Shown here piece after piece: positions 44,025 to 55,983 of a stretch of 64,000 nt of DNA. The position numbers were made by a program, and so were the translations under genes. The stretch's first letter is position 1; each line of letters opens with the position of its first letter. A model generated the notes under the pieces. It was not told the DNA's origin and did no database searches. It saw only the letters and a list, made by a program, of their open reading frames with translations. This DNA is from Anaspis maculata (taxonomy: Eukaryota > Arthropoda > Insecta > Coleoptera > Scraptiidae): contig OX421961.1 in assembly GCA_949128115.1 (NCBI GenBank), positions 120,903,050-120,967,049 of the forward strand, read 5' to 3'.

Positions 44025-46368
44025 ATTATTCCCTATATATTGAGGGAAATAAAAAATCATCCCTCCAAAGTTTTTTTCAGTTCTGACTTTTTAAGAGTTT
44101 GATGATAATATGGACAGACGGACTGACGTTGGATTATTATTTTTGAAGCCCAAAGTGTGCCAAAGAGATTGAGGTAATTGATGCTAAAAAAATTAAAAAA
44201 ATTCTGACTCACTCTGATTGCTCGGAATTACAACACTATTGGCCTAATGTAGACATAGACATACAACTGGCAGGCAGTTGTTCCGTTCCCTCCCTCTGTA
44301 AATAGAGATGAAGTACGAACTCCAGTGTTTGCAATAGCCGATACGCTGATGCCGCCTCTGCTGCTGCTGCTGCCGCTGCCACCGAGCCACATTTTAATTG
44401 AATCAGTTCGCTTTCAATTGAAAATTAGCTTTGTGCTGATAGGCTAAAGTTAATTTGATATCTGTATCTACTTCGGCTCTCCGCGCGCGCTTCTATTATG
44501 TACAAAGTGCTCCCAGGAAGGGTTCATCGTAATTTCAGACTAGACATCCTCCGGTACCTAATACAAAATGGATATGATCTGTTTGCTTTTCAAACGATAA
44601 TTAAATAATAGAATTGAAAATTCCCTTGTAAATCCTCTGGAAATGTCACGAAAGCGGCGCAAAGTTAGGAAACAGAATATAGTAAAGGGAATAATACAAT
44701 CATGCAACCTTCATTTAGTTTAGGAAACTAACAAAATTGAATTGCGGTTATTGTGCTTCAGTGTTTGTGTGTGTGCGTGCGCGCCTTACTTTAACCCATC
44801 AGTCGATTTGTTACGGTCCGCGGAGGAGTCCCCGGAGGATCTCCGGTCGTGCTCGACGACGCACACGTCTTCTCCCTTGAGAGTTAATCAGGAGCTGTGG
44901 GACCGCCAATGAACACACATATCAGTATCACGCGTGCAGGTTTATGATATGTGAGTTTGTGTTATTATCATCTGTGTAAACTGGCGTGGAACTTTGGAGA
45001 GGGTGGAATTGGGATGTGCTTGTGAAGTAGACGTTTCAAATTGGAAAATCGCAGCTATTTCAGTCTTCTGGACTCATAATATCTGAGTCTACCTAAAGAA
45101 TCGTTGCCTAAGCTTGAAATTTTTCGTAAAAAAAATTGTAACCGTGTCTGTCGCAGGACTTCTTCATCGTGGCATTCTTCCTGCAAGGTCCTTGAAGCTA
45201 AATATTTTGATTCTATCAAATTACCAATCAAATTAATGATCTTCGAGATTATTTTTCCTAATTGTGGCGGCTGTGTGATCAACTGGCATTGACTTTTTTA
45301 AAAGTGGATTTTTTCACAGGGCTCTTACCCTCATACCAAATTACATCAAAATCGTTAAATATTCACGAAGGTAATTAATAAAAACTTACGAAGACATTGA
45401 CAATACAATATTCGCCGTTGATTAAAAAAAAATCATATCTGAAGAACAAAACGTTATTTTGGGCTGATTTTTGTTTTGAACACTTTTTCAAAGTGTGTCC
45501 TAATTATGGTTTTGCAGATGTGTACACAAAATTTTATTATTTCTTCGCCTCAAATTTTCATGTAATTTCATAGCAGTGTGACTAGTTTCGACAATTATTT
45601 TTCCAGTTTTGGAGGCTGCAATTGCCTGATGTCAACAAAATTTTAACCAAGCGTTCCACTCCTCAGATACTACCCATGTACCAAGTTTCATGAAAATCTG
45701 TGGAATTTTTCCAAAGATATGAAAAAAGAACAGACGTTTCTATTCAATTATGTTGTGGTACACCCGACTGACGTTTCGGAGCCAAAACCGTATTCTTACG
45801 TCTGCCTACTATTGGACGCATGTTCAGAAAGTTGTATTGCAATCGATCCAGAAACACGAAAAAAACGAGGGACTCATTAGAAATCATTTTGTTAGCTTTC
45901 GCTAAATTCTTTCGTGCAAGTTAAATCGTTGGCGCTCTCTTTCAATCATCTCTTGACTTGAAGCCGCAGCTGGGCCGATAGTACTTACGTTCAATAATTT
46001 TTCCCGTAATCTTTGCTGCGAACTAAGTTCGGTGGGCTTCAGTTGTGGTATTACAATACTTTTCCCACTTTCCGGCTGTAATCCAAAGACGTAGGTGAAG
46101 AAAGGACCAAACGAGCTGTTATCGTAAAAGATTACGGACACATGCATACAGCTAGGCAGGCGTATGGAATGCCTCTGGAAATTGTGTTATCTGAACGTTT
46201 CGAGGAACATTTGGTGGACCCGTTTTAATGATTTACATTTTTTGCCTCCATCACAGTACTTTTCCCTCCATGTTAGTGGTGGGCTACACGTAGGGGAAGT
46301 GCCTAATATTTTTGAAATTTTTACGAGTTCCTCCCTATTTGATTTCTGTTTTTTTGCCTTGTTTTCAG
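44025..46368. other. SCAPER intron b-c, remaining sequence
   Basis: Mostly featureless. A (CTG)n tract lies near 44350-44385, and GT-rich simple sequence near 44765-44785. One - strand frame is listed separately. Confidence 0.6.
45902..46147 (-). other. Unassigned open frame with protein-like composition
   Basis: The frame includes FTYVFGLQPESGKSIVIPQL, KPTELSSQQRLREKLLN and SSQEMIERERQRFNLHERI. It remains open a little upstream of the first methionine. Composition is more protein-like than its surroundings, and it could be part of a transposon protein in the SCAPER intron, but I recognise no domain. Confidence 0.25.
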
Positions 46369-46560
46369 GAAGTTCTCGGTGCTGAGGGTATATCTCTGCA
46401 GTTCAGACACATAGCGAGTCACCTGATTTGGTGCTGTGCCCTTCCGAATGTGCCAAAGAACAACGGCAATGGTGATGGCGACCCGGAAGCTTACCAGAAT
46501 CTTCTGCACGAGGTCATAATCGTCACAGGATATTTTGCCGTGAAGAACAATGAAAATCAG
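46369..46560 (+). CDS. SCAPER: SCAPER, exon c
   Basis: The acceptor CTTGTTTTCAG ends at 46368 and the GTCAGT donor starts at 46561. It is exactly 64 codons, phase 0. It reads [20 protein letters not shown], then an N-G-D-rich insect-specific linker, then [20 protein letters not shown]. It matches the SCAPER block GAEGLSLAFRHMASSLL and LLHEVIVCVGYFTVNHPDNQ. The preceding intron is about 6.1 kb, mostly transposon-derived. Confidence 0.95.
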
Positions 46561-49500
46561 GTCAGTTGTTGCTTGTTTTAAATATTTACTACGCGGTTAT
46601 TATTAGCCTTGACAAATTGCGGAACACATGGCTCCCATGACATTGCGATCTGATAAATGTGGGGTAGCCTGTCGAAACAAATCCGATTCTCATTTTTGAA
46701 AATTGAGCATAGATTAGGTGAAATTGAGTGAATCTCGCATAATTTCAGCTTAGTTCGTACGATGTCCGCTTTTGTCAATTTGACGCAGGCAATACTGTAG
46801 TTTCTTTATTCGCCACCAGGCGTCGTGTCACCTAGTGGCCTAAATAAGGCCGTTCGACTTCTAGTGCATTCAGTCTGATTTTGGAATGCGGATACGATTA
46901 CAAAGTCAGATTTTGTAGAGCGTAAAAAATGTGATTTCTATAGCCACTCAACTTACAGAATATTCGAATATTTAGTAAACAGATACTATCGTGGCCCCTT
47001 TGGAATGATTTTTTATCGCATCACAAGGATATCCAGGAAATGACTGTGCGTCGACATGGCTTTTAGTGACAGTGGTAACAGTGACAGCTTTGATAGGAAA
47101 TCATGGCTTCTTAGCAATCAATTCTCCAGAGTTGCGGGGAAGTTAATTTCTTCCACAGCAGTTTTTGATCTAGAGCAACAACTGGTCTATATGAATCGCA
47201 TTAACTACTCATCGGCCGCTTGCGTCCTGTGTTACAGTGTCGGCGGCTGGTCGTCTATGTAAGGCGTGCGCTTCGTCTCACCTACGTTTGGAATTGGAAA
47301 TTGTTGCTTCGAAGCAGCCTGTTTCATACACTACGCATTGTAATGACCAGGCTTTCCTCAAGTTTTGTAGTAAGAAACTATCTTTGAACATTTGTTAGCA
47401 TCTTAACAACTGGGATACCTACTTATGACAGCGTTGACAAATTAAAATTTATTGTGTGCGCCAGTGAGTAGAAACCATTGCTACAATTTTATAGTGCCAT
47501 GATATAGAACATTGTTTTCAAAATTGATTGTACTTTGATATGCTGGAAAAAGGGCAACTCATTACAATTTGCCACTTCATTATCATCGTCTTTGCATTTT
47601 CATCAACGTAGTAACTTACGATACTTGATTATGCATGATATAAATATTTCCCCTATACGTTGTTGTCAAAAAATGCTGAAGGCTTTTCACTGGTGATCAC
47701 CGATGATCAACCGATCATGACAGGTTGAATTTTTTGATGCGGCATCAGCCCTGTTTTCCTGTTAATTTTTTTAATTTTTTGAATAAGAAATTGTCCAATT
47801 TGTGCTACTATAGTGACTGTAGTGGAGAAAAAGTGCGACGACTGTGGATAAAAAAAAACAGCCAACGAGTCAGAGAAGCGGTCTCTGAAAAGATGAAGAA
47901 CTCGAAAAACGCTGCTTTGACTGGAATGAAGTCTTGAACGTCCGGGATGGTGAAATTTCAACAAAAGTTGTAGTGAAAATCAAGAGTGAGGACTGGAAAG
48001 AGGCCGCACTGCCACAACTGCGGAAAGCTCGGGCATTTACGACGAGGTTGCTGCTGCTGTCGAAACGAAGAGCTTTCCAGTAATGAATGCTTTCGGGCTT
48101 CCCACGGCTTTCCAATCGGAACGTCGGAACCAGAAAAACTATTCCCATTTGGTAGTGTTAGGAGCATCCGCTGTATGAAATGCATCTACGGTAAATATGG
48201 ATATTTTCGCGAATTTCGCTTTTGGTTGCACTATCGTTGCCTCCGAGGTTGCTTCGAAGCTCGACTTCTTCACCAAGTGACTCGAAGCTCAGGCATTTCG
48301 CTACCACAGTGTAGTTAGGTCATAACTTGATCCGTCATTTGGAAGTATGACTACATACACATCGATCAACGACAAAACTTCGAGTCAAAAGTTCTCCGTA
48401 ACATTTGATTTTGACTTGACATCCAATTAACGACACGATGGAACCATCCAAAGGCTACGGAATGGTAGAGCTACTCAAACGGGCTGAAGATCAACAGCTG
48501 CCGAAGGTTTCAATTCCTCTTTTAATACTCTTTTGGTTACTCTGTTCAAACAAAATTATGTTGGTTTATCAATCATTATTCTGGTCGTCTACGCTTATTT
48601 GGTGCTGAAAAAGACAGACTAAACCCACGGACACTGATGTTTCGACATGTGCATGTCTTCTTGAAGGTGGAGAGGAAAGAGAGAAAATCTGAGCGAATGT
48701 TGATGAATTGGGGCACCTCGTAAACTCAAGTCATATATTTCCGGAACAACTCAGTTTGCGATAGCTAGTGCTAACTTTTAAAAGCAAGGCACGAAAAGCC
48801 TTAAAAGCGTTTATATTAAAAACTTGCCTTGCCCAAGATTTTGTTGATAAGCATGACTTTCTCTCACCTGAATCTCATGGTTTTGACTTTGAGACTTTGC
48901 GTTCGGATTTGGTCCAAAATCACTAATTGTTCGCCACGGTAATGTAGTGGAGCTTGAGTTTACTTTTTTACTAAATAGTTTACTTGTCGGAAAAAAAAAA
49001 ATTAGCGGTAAAAAATAGCATCGGTCAAAGTGGAGCTGTGAATACTGTGATGTTTAATTATTATTGTCGCGGTGGTCCGCTACAAGTCGGACACGTGCTC
49101 GCAACTCCCGTGAGACCGGAAGTGGAATTAAGTGACGCGCGGAAAAGCTAACAGGTATACGATTCCGGGGTTGTATTGTTTGTTCGTAATACTAGGGACT
49201 GCGACATAATATTGGACAGCATGCTGCACCACGCAATTTTTTTCCTTATACCTACGCGTCGCGCAATGCGTATGGTGTTTCAGTGAACAAAATGCTTCAT
49301 GCACTTGCTATGTACCTCCAGGTGTTTTTTTTTTTTTATAATACGAATCGCAGTTAGCCTTGGGAATAAAAACGTATGTCCTCGGCTTGATTTAAATAGT
49401 AACAAGTGATTCCTCGTCGAAGTATGCCTCGAAGTATGCCTTGGAATTTGAACGTGTGGCCTTACGAACCTGTTTCATTGTTCATATTCTGTCATCATAA

Positions 49501-49928
49501 CTTCAGATTGTTCTATTGTCAAGATCTTGACGTCTTTGTCAATAATTTTGGAAGAAAGTGTGCTGTGGAATTTTGATCTGTTTGTTTGAAGTTTAGTTTT
49601 ATCATAGATGTTCAAAATGTCCGCCCTCTATACCTCTAAATACTTCTGAACTCTTCGCGTGAAACTTTGAGACACATTCTATAACATCACTGGATTGTTA
49701 ATAATCTCTAAAAAAGTGTCATTTTGTTTCCTAATTCCTTTAAATTCTGAATTTGTGTTTGGAAAATACAATTCTTAAAGTAAGGGCACAAAAAAAAGTC
49801 GCATGGTGACAAATCACAGGACCTAGGAGGCCATCCAATTACAGTATTCCGGCTTACGATGCGTTCCTGGAAATGATGCCGAATTATTCGGAGATTGCGA
49901 GGGGTTTATTTCCCGAAAAAAAAGTGTA
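46561..49928. other. SCAPER intron c-d, first part
   Basis: No further exon was recognised. A zinc-knuckle-like fragment is at about 47905-48105. Short repeats (CGAAGTATGCCT twice near 49418) are the only other structure noted. Confidence 0.5.
47905..48105 (+). pseudogene. CCHC zinc-knuckle-like retroelement fragment
   Basis: One frame reads HCHNCGKLGHLRRGC (about 48004-48048), a canonical C-x2-C-x4-H-x4-C knuckle of gag-type retroelement proteins. An overlapping frame gives DWNEVLNVRDGEISTKVVVK and SEDWKEAALPQLRK just upstream, ending at the same place, consistent with an indel between them. Such knuckles bind nucleic acid. No reverse transcriptase follows, so this is a short remnant or chance match. 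Confidence 0.35.
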
Positions 49929-49929
49929 T

Positions 49930-50425
49930 ACAAGAATTCTGACTTCAGGAATTCCGAGGATTTCCGGTGACTTCCGGGAATTCCGGTGATTTCCGAAAGA
50001 ATTCCGGGAATTCCAGTGATTTCCGAAAGAATTCCGGTGACCTCCGGAAGATTTCCGGCAATCCCGGTGATTTCCGATTATTTTTGGGAATTCCGGTGAT
50101 GTGATTTCCGAAAGACTTCTAGGAATTCCGGTGATTTCCGAGAGACTTCCGGGATATCCGGTGATTTCCGAGAGACTTCCGGGATATCCGGTTATTTCCG
50201 AAAATTCCGGTGATTTCTGAAAGAATTCCGGGAATTCCGATGACTTCCGAAAGATTTCCGGGAATTCCGGTACTGTGATTTCTGAAATAATTCCGGGAAT
50301 TGCGGTGATTTCTGAACGGCTTCCGGGAATTCCGGTGATTTACGAAAGCGCCGGGATTTCCGGTGTTTTCCGAAAGACTCTCGGGATTTCCGGTGATTCT
50401 CAAAAGAATTCCAGAAATTCCGAAA
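49930..50425. repeat. Satellite of about 30-bp TTCCGG units in SCAPER intron
   Basis: Units of the type TTCCGGTGATTTCCGAAAGA followed by ATTCCGGGAA repeat about 16 times with drift. It is CpG-containing and rich in TTCCGGAA-like self-complementary steps. Peptides such as NSRKSF repeats are artefacts. Confidence 0.9.
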
Positions 50426-50429
50426 TGAA

Positions 50430-51046
50430 ATGTACACTGAATTCCGGGAAAATCAACCCCTCGGGAGATTGCCTCTGGTACAGTGGCCTTGTGGTACTAT
50501 CTTGTTGGAAGAAGCCACGCGATCAGGGTGACCAATGGCAAGCCCTCCGTACTCCGCGCATGCGCCAGGAATAAAGGTTAGAATAGAAATTAGAATGGAT
50601 TTTTGCGCTGTTGAAGCGGTCCGACAGGCAACGTCGGAAGTTGAATCAAGTTGCGGACATACGTTTCCCTCACTGCTGACCACAGTCAATCATATTTGAC
50701 TATTTTACTGCCTACTAATTGTGCCGGCCCACTGATTGATTACCGTCAACTTACCGACGAGCGACCAGTCACATTACGCAGACGCAGTCACTGTTGTTTT
50801 ACTGCGACAGTAACCTTGCCAACCAGAAATCATTGTCGACAAAGCAACTTGGCAACAAAGCAACTCACCAACACACTGTCTCACCAAAATATCAACTGAC
50901 AAACAGAACGATACACCGGACGCACCAACTAACCGACAGGAAAACTCGCCGACAAAACTAGAAAATGTTGGCTTCATCACTGGCTTACAGGCTACTTCCA
51001 GTATCGATATCAAAATTTCGTTGAGTAGGTAAATACGAGGTCGTAT
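50430..51046. other. CAAC-rich low-complexity stretch in SCAPER intron
   Basis: About 50820-50960 has recurrent CAAAGCAACT, CACCAAC and CCGACA blocks without a fixed period. No gene. Confidence 0.5.
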
Positions 51047-51050
51047 TTTA

Positions 51051-51245
51051 CTGACCAGTGGTGAGACCACGAGCACTTGACAGTTGTCGATCTCAACAAT
51101 TTCTCCTTTCCCCTCCACACCCTTCACCATAAAGCTCAAGCAAGCAAAAGGGTGAAGGGTGCAGAGGGGAAAGGGACATTGTCGAGATCGACAACTGTCG
51201 AGTGTTCGACAACTGTCGAGTGTTCGTGGTTCCACCACTGGTCAC
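51051..51245. mobile_element. Foldback MITE, TIR TGACCAGTGGTG, TTTA flanks
   Basis: CTGACCAGTGGTG at 51051 mirrors CACCACTGGTCAC ending at 51245, flanked by TTTA on both sides (51047-51050 and 51246-51249). GACAGTTGTCGATCTC in the left arm mirrors GAGATCGACAACTGTC in the right, and the latter is followed by a 20-bp duplication, CGACAACTGTCGAGTGTT. Confidence 0.8.
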
Positions 51246-51352
51246 TTTAGTCAGGTCGTCAGTATACCCGTTCCCCCATTGGGGTGTATCCATAGACCTG
51301 TACTTGAATTGAATTGCTGTTCGGGTTACCAGGCCAACAATAAATGACGTCA

Positions 51353-51652
51353 GGCGGCCGGTAGCTCAGAAGTTACGACGCAAGACCACCAACCAAGAGG
51401 TACCCGGTTCGAAACCCGGCCGTTCCCGAAGAACTTTTCTCCTGAGCCAATCAAGTGTTAATGACTGTGTGAATATTGTATTATGTTACATATGTAAGAA
51501 TGAGAATTATGTTGAATGTTGATTACTGATAACTAACCATTATTGTGCACATATGACCAAATTATTGCAAAGAAACACTCAATAAAAAAGGGTACCCTCC
51601 TATGACAAAAAATAAGTCGATAAGGAGTAAAATATTATTATTATAAAAAAAA
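51353..51652 (+). mobile_element. tRNA-headed SINE with 14-bp target duplication
   Basis: The head GGCCGGTAGCTCAGAAGTTA (A box) and CCCGGTTCGAAACCCGG (B box) mark a tRNA-derived Pol III promoter. The body follows, then a TATTATTATTAT/A-rich tail. AATAAATGACGTCA (51339-51352) is duplicated as AATAAACGACGTCA (51653-51666), the signature of LINE-mediated insertion. A free tRNA gene is unlikely because the acceptor stem does not pair properly. It lies in SCAPER intron c-d in sense orientation. Confidence 0.85.
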
Positions 51653-51913
51653 AATAAACGACGTCAACATCATGCGAGTGCTACTATGATATCTAAAATA
51701 TCATAAGTTCTCGAAAGCCTCCAGAAATTTTACAAGTTGCCTCGAAAAAATTTGTATCATCGAGCTAGGTAATAATACTCGTTCATGGATAAAATAATAC
51801 ATTTGTTAGCAATATCATATTTCTGAGTTTGAAAATTTCCATCAGGTCTATTCAGCTTTGAAAAACGCATTGTAAATATAAGCAGGTCAGGGCGGCTGTC
51901 TGCCAGTTTGATA

Positions 51914-52618
51914 GGGTAGTGACCACCATCGAAAAATATAAACAAAAACCATACTAATCGAATGTAGAGCCTTAATAACAAGACTACGTTTCGTGAAAAT
52001 TCGAGAAAAAAAAAGTATCAAGTGTCTCAAAATCTGCCTTGAAAGTGGCTACTTTTGCGAACGATTTCAAATCTACCGAGCTGTAAGGCGGGCTGTGACG
52101 TTTCAATCTTTTGACAGTAGTGGGGATGACCCCACCTCCGTTGCCTGTGTGTCAGTGTTGACGTTGACGTTTGCCAACATAACATAACCATTGAAGTCTG
52201 ATGTAGTTTTGAAATATTCATAAATCATAAAAGATTTTACCTTTTACCATGGGTAAATTTTGGGAAGTCGCCCGTTCACAATCGGGCTCCACATTGTCAA
52301 GCAAAACAACTAAACAACACAAATCACCGCACAGATACACAAAGCGTAAACAATATACAATCAGCTGTTATGAGCGTTGACGGGTTGACGCTAGTGCTTT
52401 TTGTAGTAAGTTTTGTAGTGTTGTCAAGCCTGCTTCTTCGCCTATGAAAGATTGTGACGTCATCGCGCCCGATATCGCGCCAAATTTGAAATGATCGAAA
52501 ACTTTCAGATTTTTTTTTACCAAAAAAACTTGCGAAAAAAAATCTGTTAACTATATAGCGTCACTTATCAAGAAGTGAACTTTGAAAAAAAATAATAAAA
52601 AAAAATCGGTCACTACCC
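51914..52618. mobile_element. TIR element GGGTAGTGACC, TA flanks
   Basis: GGGTAGTGACC at 51914 is mirrored ending at 52618, with TA at 51912-51913 and 52619-52620. The 705-bp body is non-palindromic and non-coding. It lies in SCAPER intron c-d. Confidence 0.65.
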
Positions 52619-54161
52619 TATTGCGACAAGTTGGCAGTTCCAGGCCAAAGCCGATGCGAAGTCGCGGATTGTCAGATTTCTAACCAGAATGACAAGTTGT
52701 TGTGTGTTTGTGCGCTGTCGCATTGATGTGTGCGGTAATTTGCGTCCAATTCAAATTCGGTGTGTTTATTCGGTGGTAATTTACAACTGAACTTGATAGT
52801 TTTCCATTATCTGTGACTTGGTGAAAGAAGACAATGCAGCGTAGCAGGCTGCAGACTAAAACGATTAGGAACGTTGGCGTCGCGAAGCAAGAAGTCGACA
52901 GCAATAAAATGGAATAATTCGGATGCTTTTTCACTACTTCGTGTGTGTTGTTTTGCAATTGAACTCGATTGAGCGCTCTAGAGGAGATGAGAGATTCTGC
53001 GGCAGTCATTGTGCGAATTAATGTCGAAATCAAAAACATTTACTTCCACAGCTAGACTTTATTCTTGAAAACGGCAAGGAATGGCGACATCAGTGGGACG
53101 GCCAATGTCACTTTTATTGAGAATAAAAAAAGACCTTAGTTATAGCTGCATGGCAGTTTTCTACGGTAGCCATGGCAATGTACGGTATTATTATTATTCC
53201 AGTTTAGGTACAGGTCCATGTATAATATATCCCCTACATACATACATATTATGTAGTCCAGTCACTATGTTCAAAAAACACTAGTAACTTCGGAAAAAAT
53301 AGCAGAGCGTTGAAATTTTGTACACATGTTCTTCAAGTAGTAAGAAATGAACTAAAGAAAGTCCCCTAAAATCCGAGATTAGGAACCCGTGATGAAGGCC
53401 ATCAAGGGTAAAAAAGCAGTTTTTTGGGCGAAGAAGTCATTGTCTCAGCTCGAGATTTTTTTTGCAATTGGATGATTGCATTTTTAAAGTTTCCATACAT
53501 TTTGACAGTTGCCTAGAAGGCGGATCCAAGATGGCGGCCAAGAAGGAAAAACAGTTGAATACATTATTTTCGAGAATAGTAATAAGGTCCTTGCATGAAT
53601 TTCATATTGAGACGATTACTTCATAAAATCATTTAAAACATTATACACAATAATTTCCGCCAAAAAAAAAATCAAAAAACATGGTCCATCCTTTGAATGA
53701 AGATCAAAGTTTGAATTTGATAATTTGACATTGACCTTGTATGACCACGATGACGTCCACCCGAGAGTTCTATTTTTCGTTTGCAAGTTTTTTTTCTCTC
53801 CGAGGTTGCAGCCCTGCGCCCTGAAACCCCGCGAAAATTCAAATCTTCATTATTTTACACACCTATTTCAATTTTGCAGCCGCGAACAGCGCCGTCGCCC
53901 TTGCTCACGTGTCAGGGCCATCCCCAAGCTCGTGCTGCGCGCTTTCCAACCTGAATTGAGCGTCAGCCCCACAGACGTCTGAGACGGTGACAGTGAGATT
54001 ATGTCAAACATTTAAAATTCGTAGTCGCAATGTTCTGTTAGTGTAGAATCAAGTAGCCCCAGCCCGGGGCACGATGACGTCATCCCGCAGCTGACACATC
54101 GGTGCATGGAAGTTACATGCCTAACAGTTTTTGTGTTTTAAATTCACAAAATAAAATAATA

Positions 54162-54292
54162 CGGGGTGTTTATAGGAGTCTGTGATCGCGGCAGGCATGG
54201 GTCAGGCCGAAAAACACAGTAACAGGCGCAATCGTAGTGATCGAAAGAGGATTCCAAAGGAAATGCGATCACAGACATTTATAAACACCCGG
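54162..54292. mobile_element. Small MITE, CGGGGTGTTTATA ends
   Basis: CGGGGTGTTTATAGGAGTCT at 54162 mirrors the end ATTTATAAACACCCGG. TGTGATCGC and GCGATCACA are also mirrored. TA flanks (54160-54161 and 54293-54294). Length 131 bp. Confidence 0.8.
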
Positions 54293-54665
54293 TATATCAA
54301 GATATTTGAAAAACCGTTCAGTCTGTGGTGCTATTTGGCTACAAAAGCATCATTGGAGGCAATAAAAAAAAACGTGCAAGGACCCTATTGTGGACATTGG
54401 TTGATGGTCACATTTCATTTCATTTATAATTTTTTATAGAAGAACCAAGTTACGCTCCAGTACCTGAGAAAATCACTGATTTATTAGGAAAAAAGAAAAT
54501 TTGTTGATTTTTTGTTTTTTCCGAATATTTCAAAACGGTTTAAGATTTTTTTGAATGGCTTGAAGCACCATCAAAAGCTTATAAAATTGAGAATGTATAT
54601 GGTAATTTTCATATAATAAGCTCTTTTGGCTTTTCTGAGATGAAAAAAAAAATGTTGCTTTCATT

Positions 54666-54879
54666 ATATCCCATACACATTCTATTTTCAGTAGAATGAC
54701 TTTTTGGAGCAAAAAAAAAGTGACAAAGTGGAGCGCTGGGGGAATACGGCCGATGGCCGTAGATTGTTTCTCTCCAAAACTTTGCAGGTGCCATCAGCCA
54801 TAGCCGTACCCCCACAGCTTGTCACTTTATTTTTGCTCCAAAAAGTCATTCTACTGAGAATAAAAAGTGTATGGGATAT
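54666..54879. mobile_element. Foldback MITE (GTAGAATGACTTTTTGGAGC family), copy 1
   Basis: ATATCCCATACACATTCTAT mirrors the right end TGTATGGGATAT. GTAGAATGACTTTTTGGAGC mirrors GCTCCAAAAAGTCATTCTAC. Copy 2 lies at 59070-59271. Non-coding. Confidence 0.85.
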
Positions 54880-55549
54880 TAATGTTTCAAGGGAAAACAC
54901 AGTCAAATTCATAAACTGCAGGTGAAAAAAAATAAATAAAAACTCCTATCTCAGGAACCATAAGAGCTGAATATATAAAAATCTCGAAACATAATCCTAA
55001 TTTTATGCTGTTGGAGTTGCTGCGAACCATCCTGAAATATCTTCTTAAAATTTCCTGAGAAAAACTGAAAAATTACCAACTCGTTTTTTCTCAATAAATC
55101 AATGATTTTCTGAGATACTGAAGTATAACTTGAGTTTTCAGTTCAAAATCGTGTAAGAAATAAAACATGGTCGTCATTTAATGTCTAGGTCTATAATTTG
55201 CAGAACAAAAGATATTTAACTGTTTTTTTTGCCGCCATCTTGGATCCGCCTCCTATGCAAATAATAAAATCGTATATGGCTATTGTTGAGATGGTCATAT
55301 GGAATGATCCAATTACAAAAAGAAAAATCTTGAGTTAAGACAAGGACTTCTTCCTCGACTTCTTCGCTTAAAAAACGAGTTTTCAACACTTGATGGCCAT
55401 TATCATGGGTTCCTAAAATCGGATTTTAGGTGACTTTTCATAGCTCATTTATGACCATTAGAGGAACGTGTGTACAAAATATCAACCCTCTACTATTGTT
55501 TCCAAAGTGGAAAGACATAGTGACTGGACTAGTACTACATACTATGTAT

Positions 55550-55983
55550 ATTTGAAAAGAAAACCCAAGGTTATGCTTTGCGGGTTTTCTATACAAGATA
55601 CAAATGTTCGGATATATGCAATGCACGCAACGAGAAGCCGAAAGACCAGAACACCCAGCAACATCACAACATACAAAACATCAATCTGGCTGGTGGTGTT
55701 TTTCGCGGCAGCTCTGGTGGCGCCCGCGCTATCTTAATGACGGCGGGCGGCGAGACCGACGAACCGCAGGAATGTAGAGAAGAGGATTTCTCTGATCTCC
55801 TGGCGTAAATCCTAACGACGAACGACCGACCGACCGACCAACCAACCAACTTGTGCTTTGGCATGTGCGTGCGTGTTTCGATTTGAATTCAATCGGACCG
55901 TATATACAAATCAGATTATAGAAAAGGCTTCGTCGGTTATTCTTTTTCCTTGCGCAAGTTGAATTTTTTCTCTTCCATTTCAG
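55550..55983. other. SCAPER intron c-d, last part
   Basis: A GACC/AACC microsatellite lies near 55818-55850, followed by a pyrimidine-rich tract ending in the exon d acceptor. Confidence 0.6.

Larger units (their letters stand above)
53247..55547. mobile_element. Long inverted repeat with nested MITEs, in SCAPER intron
   Basis: Left arm about 53247-53700 and right arm about 55150-55547 are mirror copies. Blocks include TAGTCCAGTCACTATG near 53254 and its inverse near 55516, and GGATCCAAGATGGCGGC near 53522 mirrored near 55231. The spacer of about 1.4 kb holds the MITEs 54162-54292 and 54666-54879. End duplication is not clear. No transposase seen. Confidence 0.75.

Noticed and set aside
50119..50437. 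81-99 codon frames over the TTCCGG satellite
   Set aside because: Repetitive peptides produced by the 30-bp unit (a multiple of three).
51353..51430. Functional tRNA gene
   Set aside because: A and B boxes are good but acceptor and anticodon stems do not pair, and the unit has an A-rich tail and target duplication typical of a SINE.
53725..53982. Possible additional SCAPER exon in intron c-d
   Set aside because: The encoded sequence does not resemble SCAPER, and exons c and d join in phase without it.
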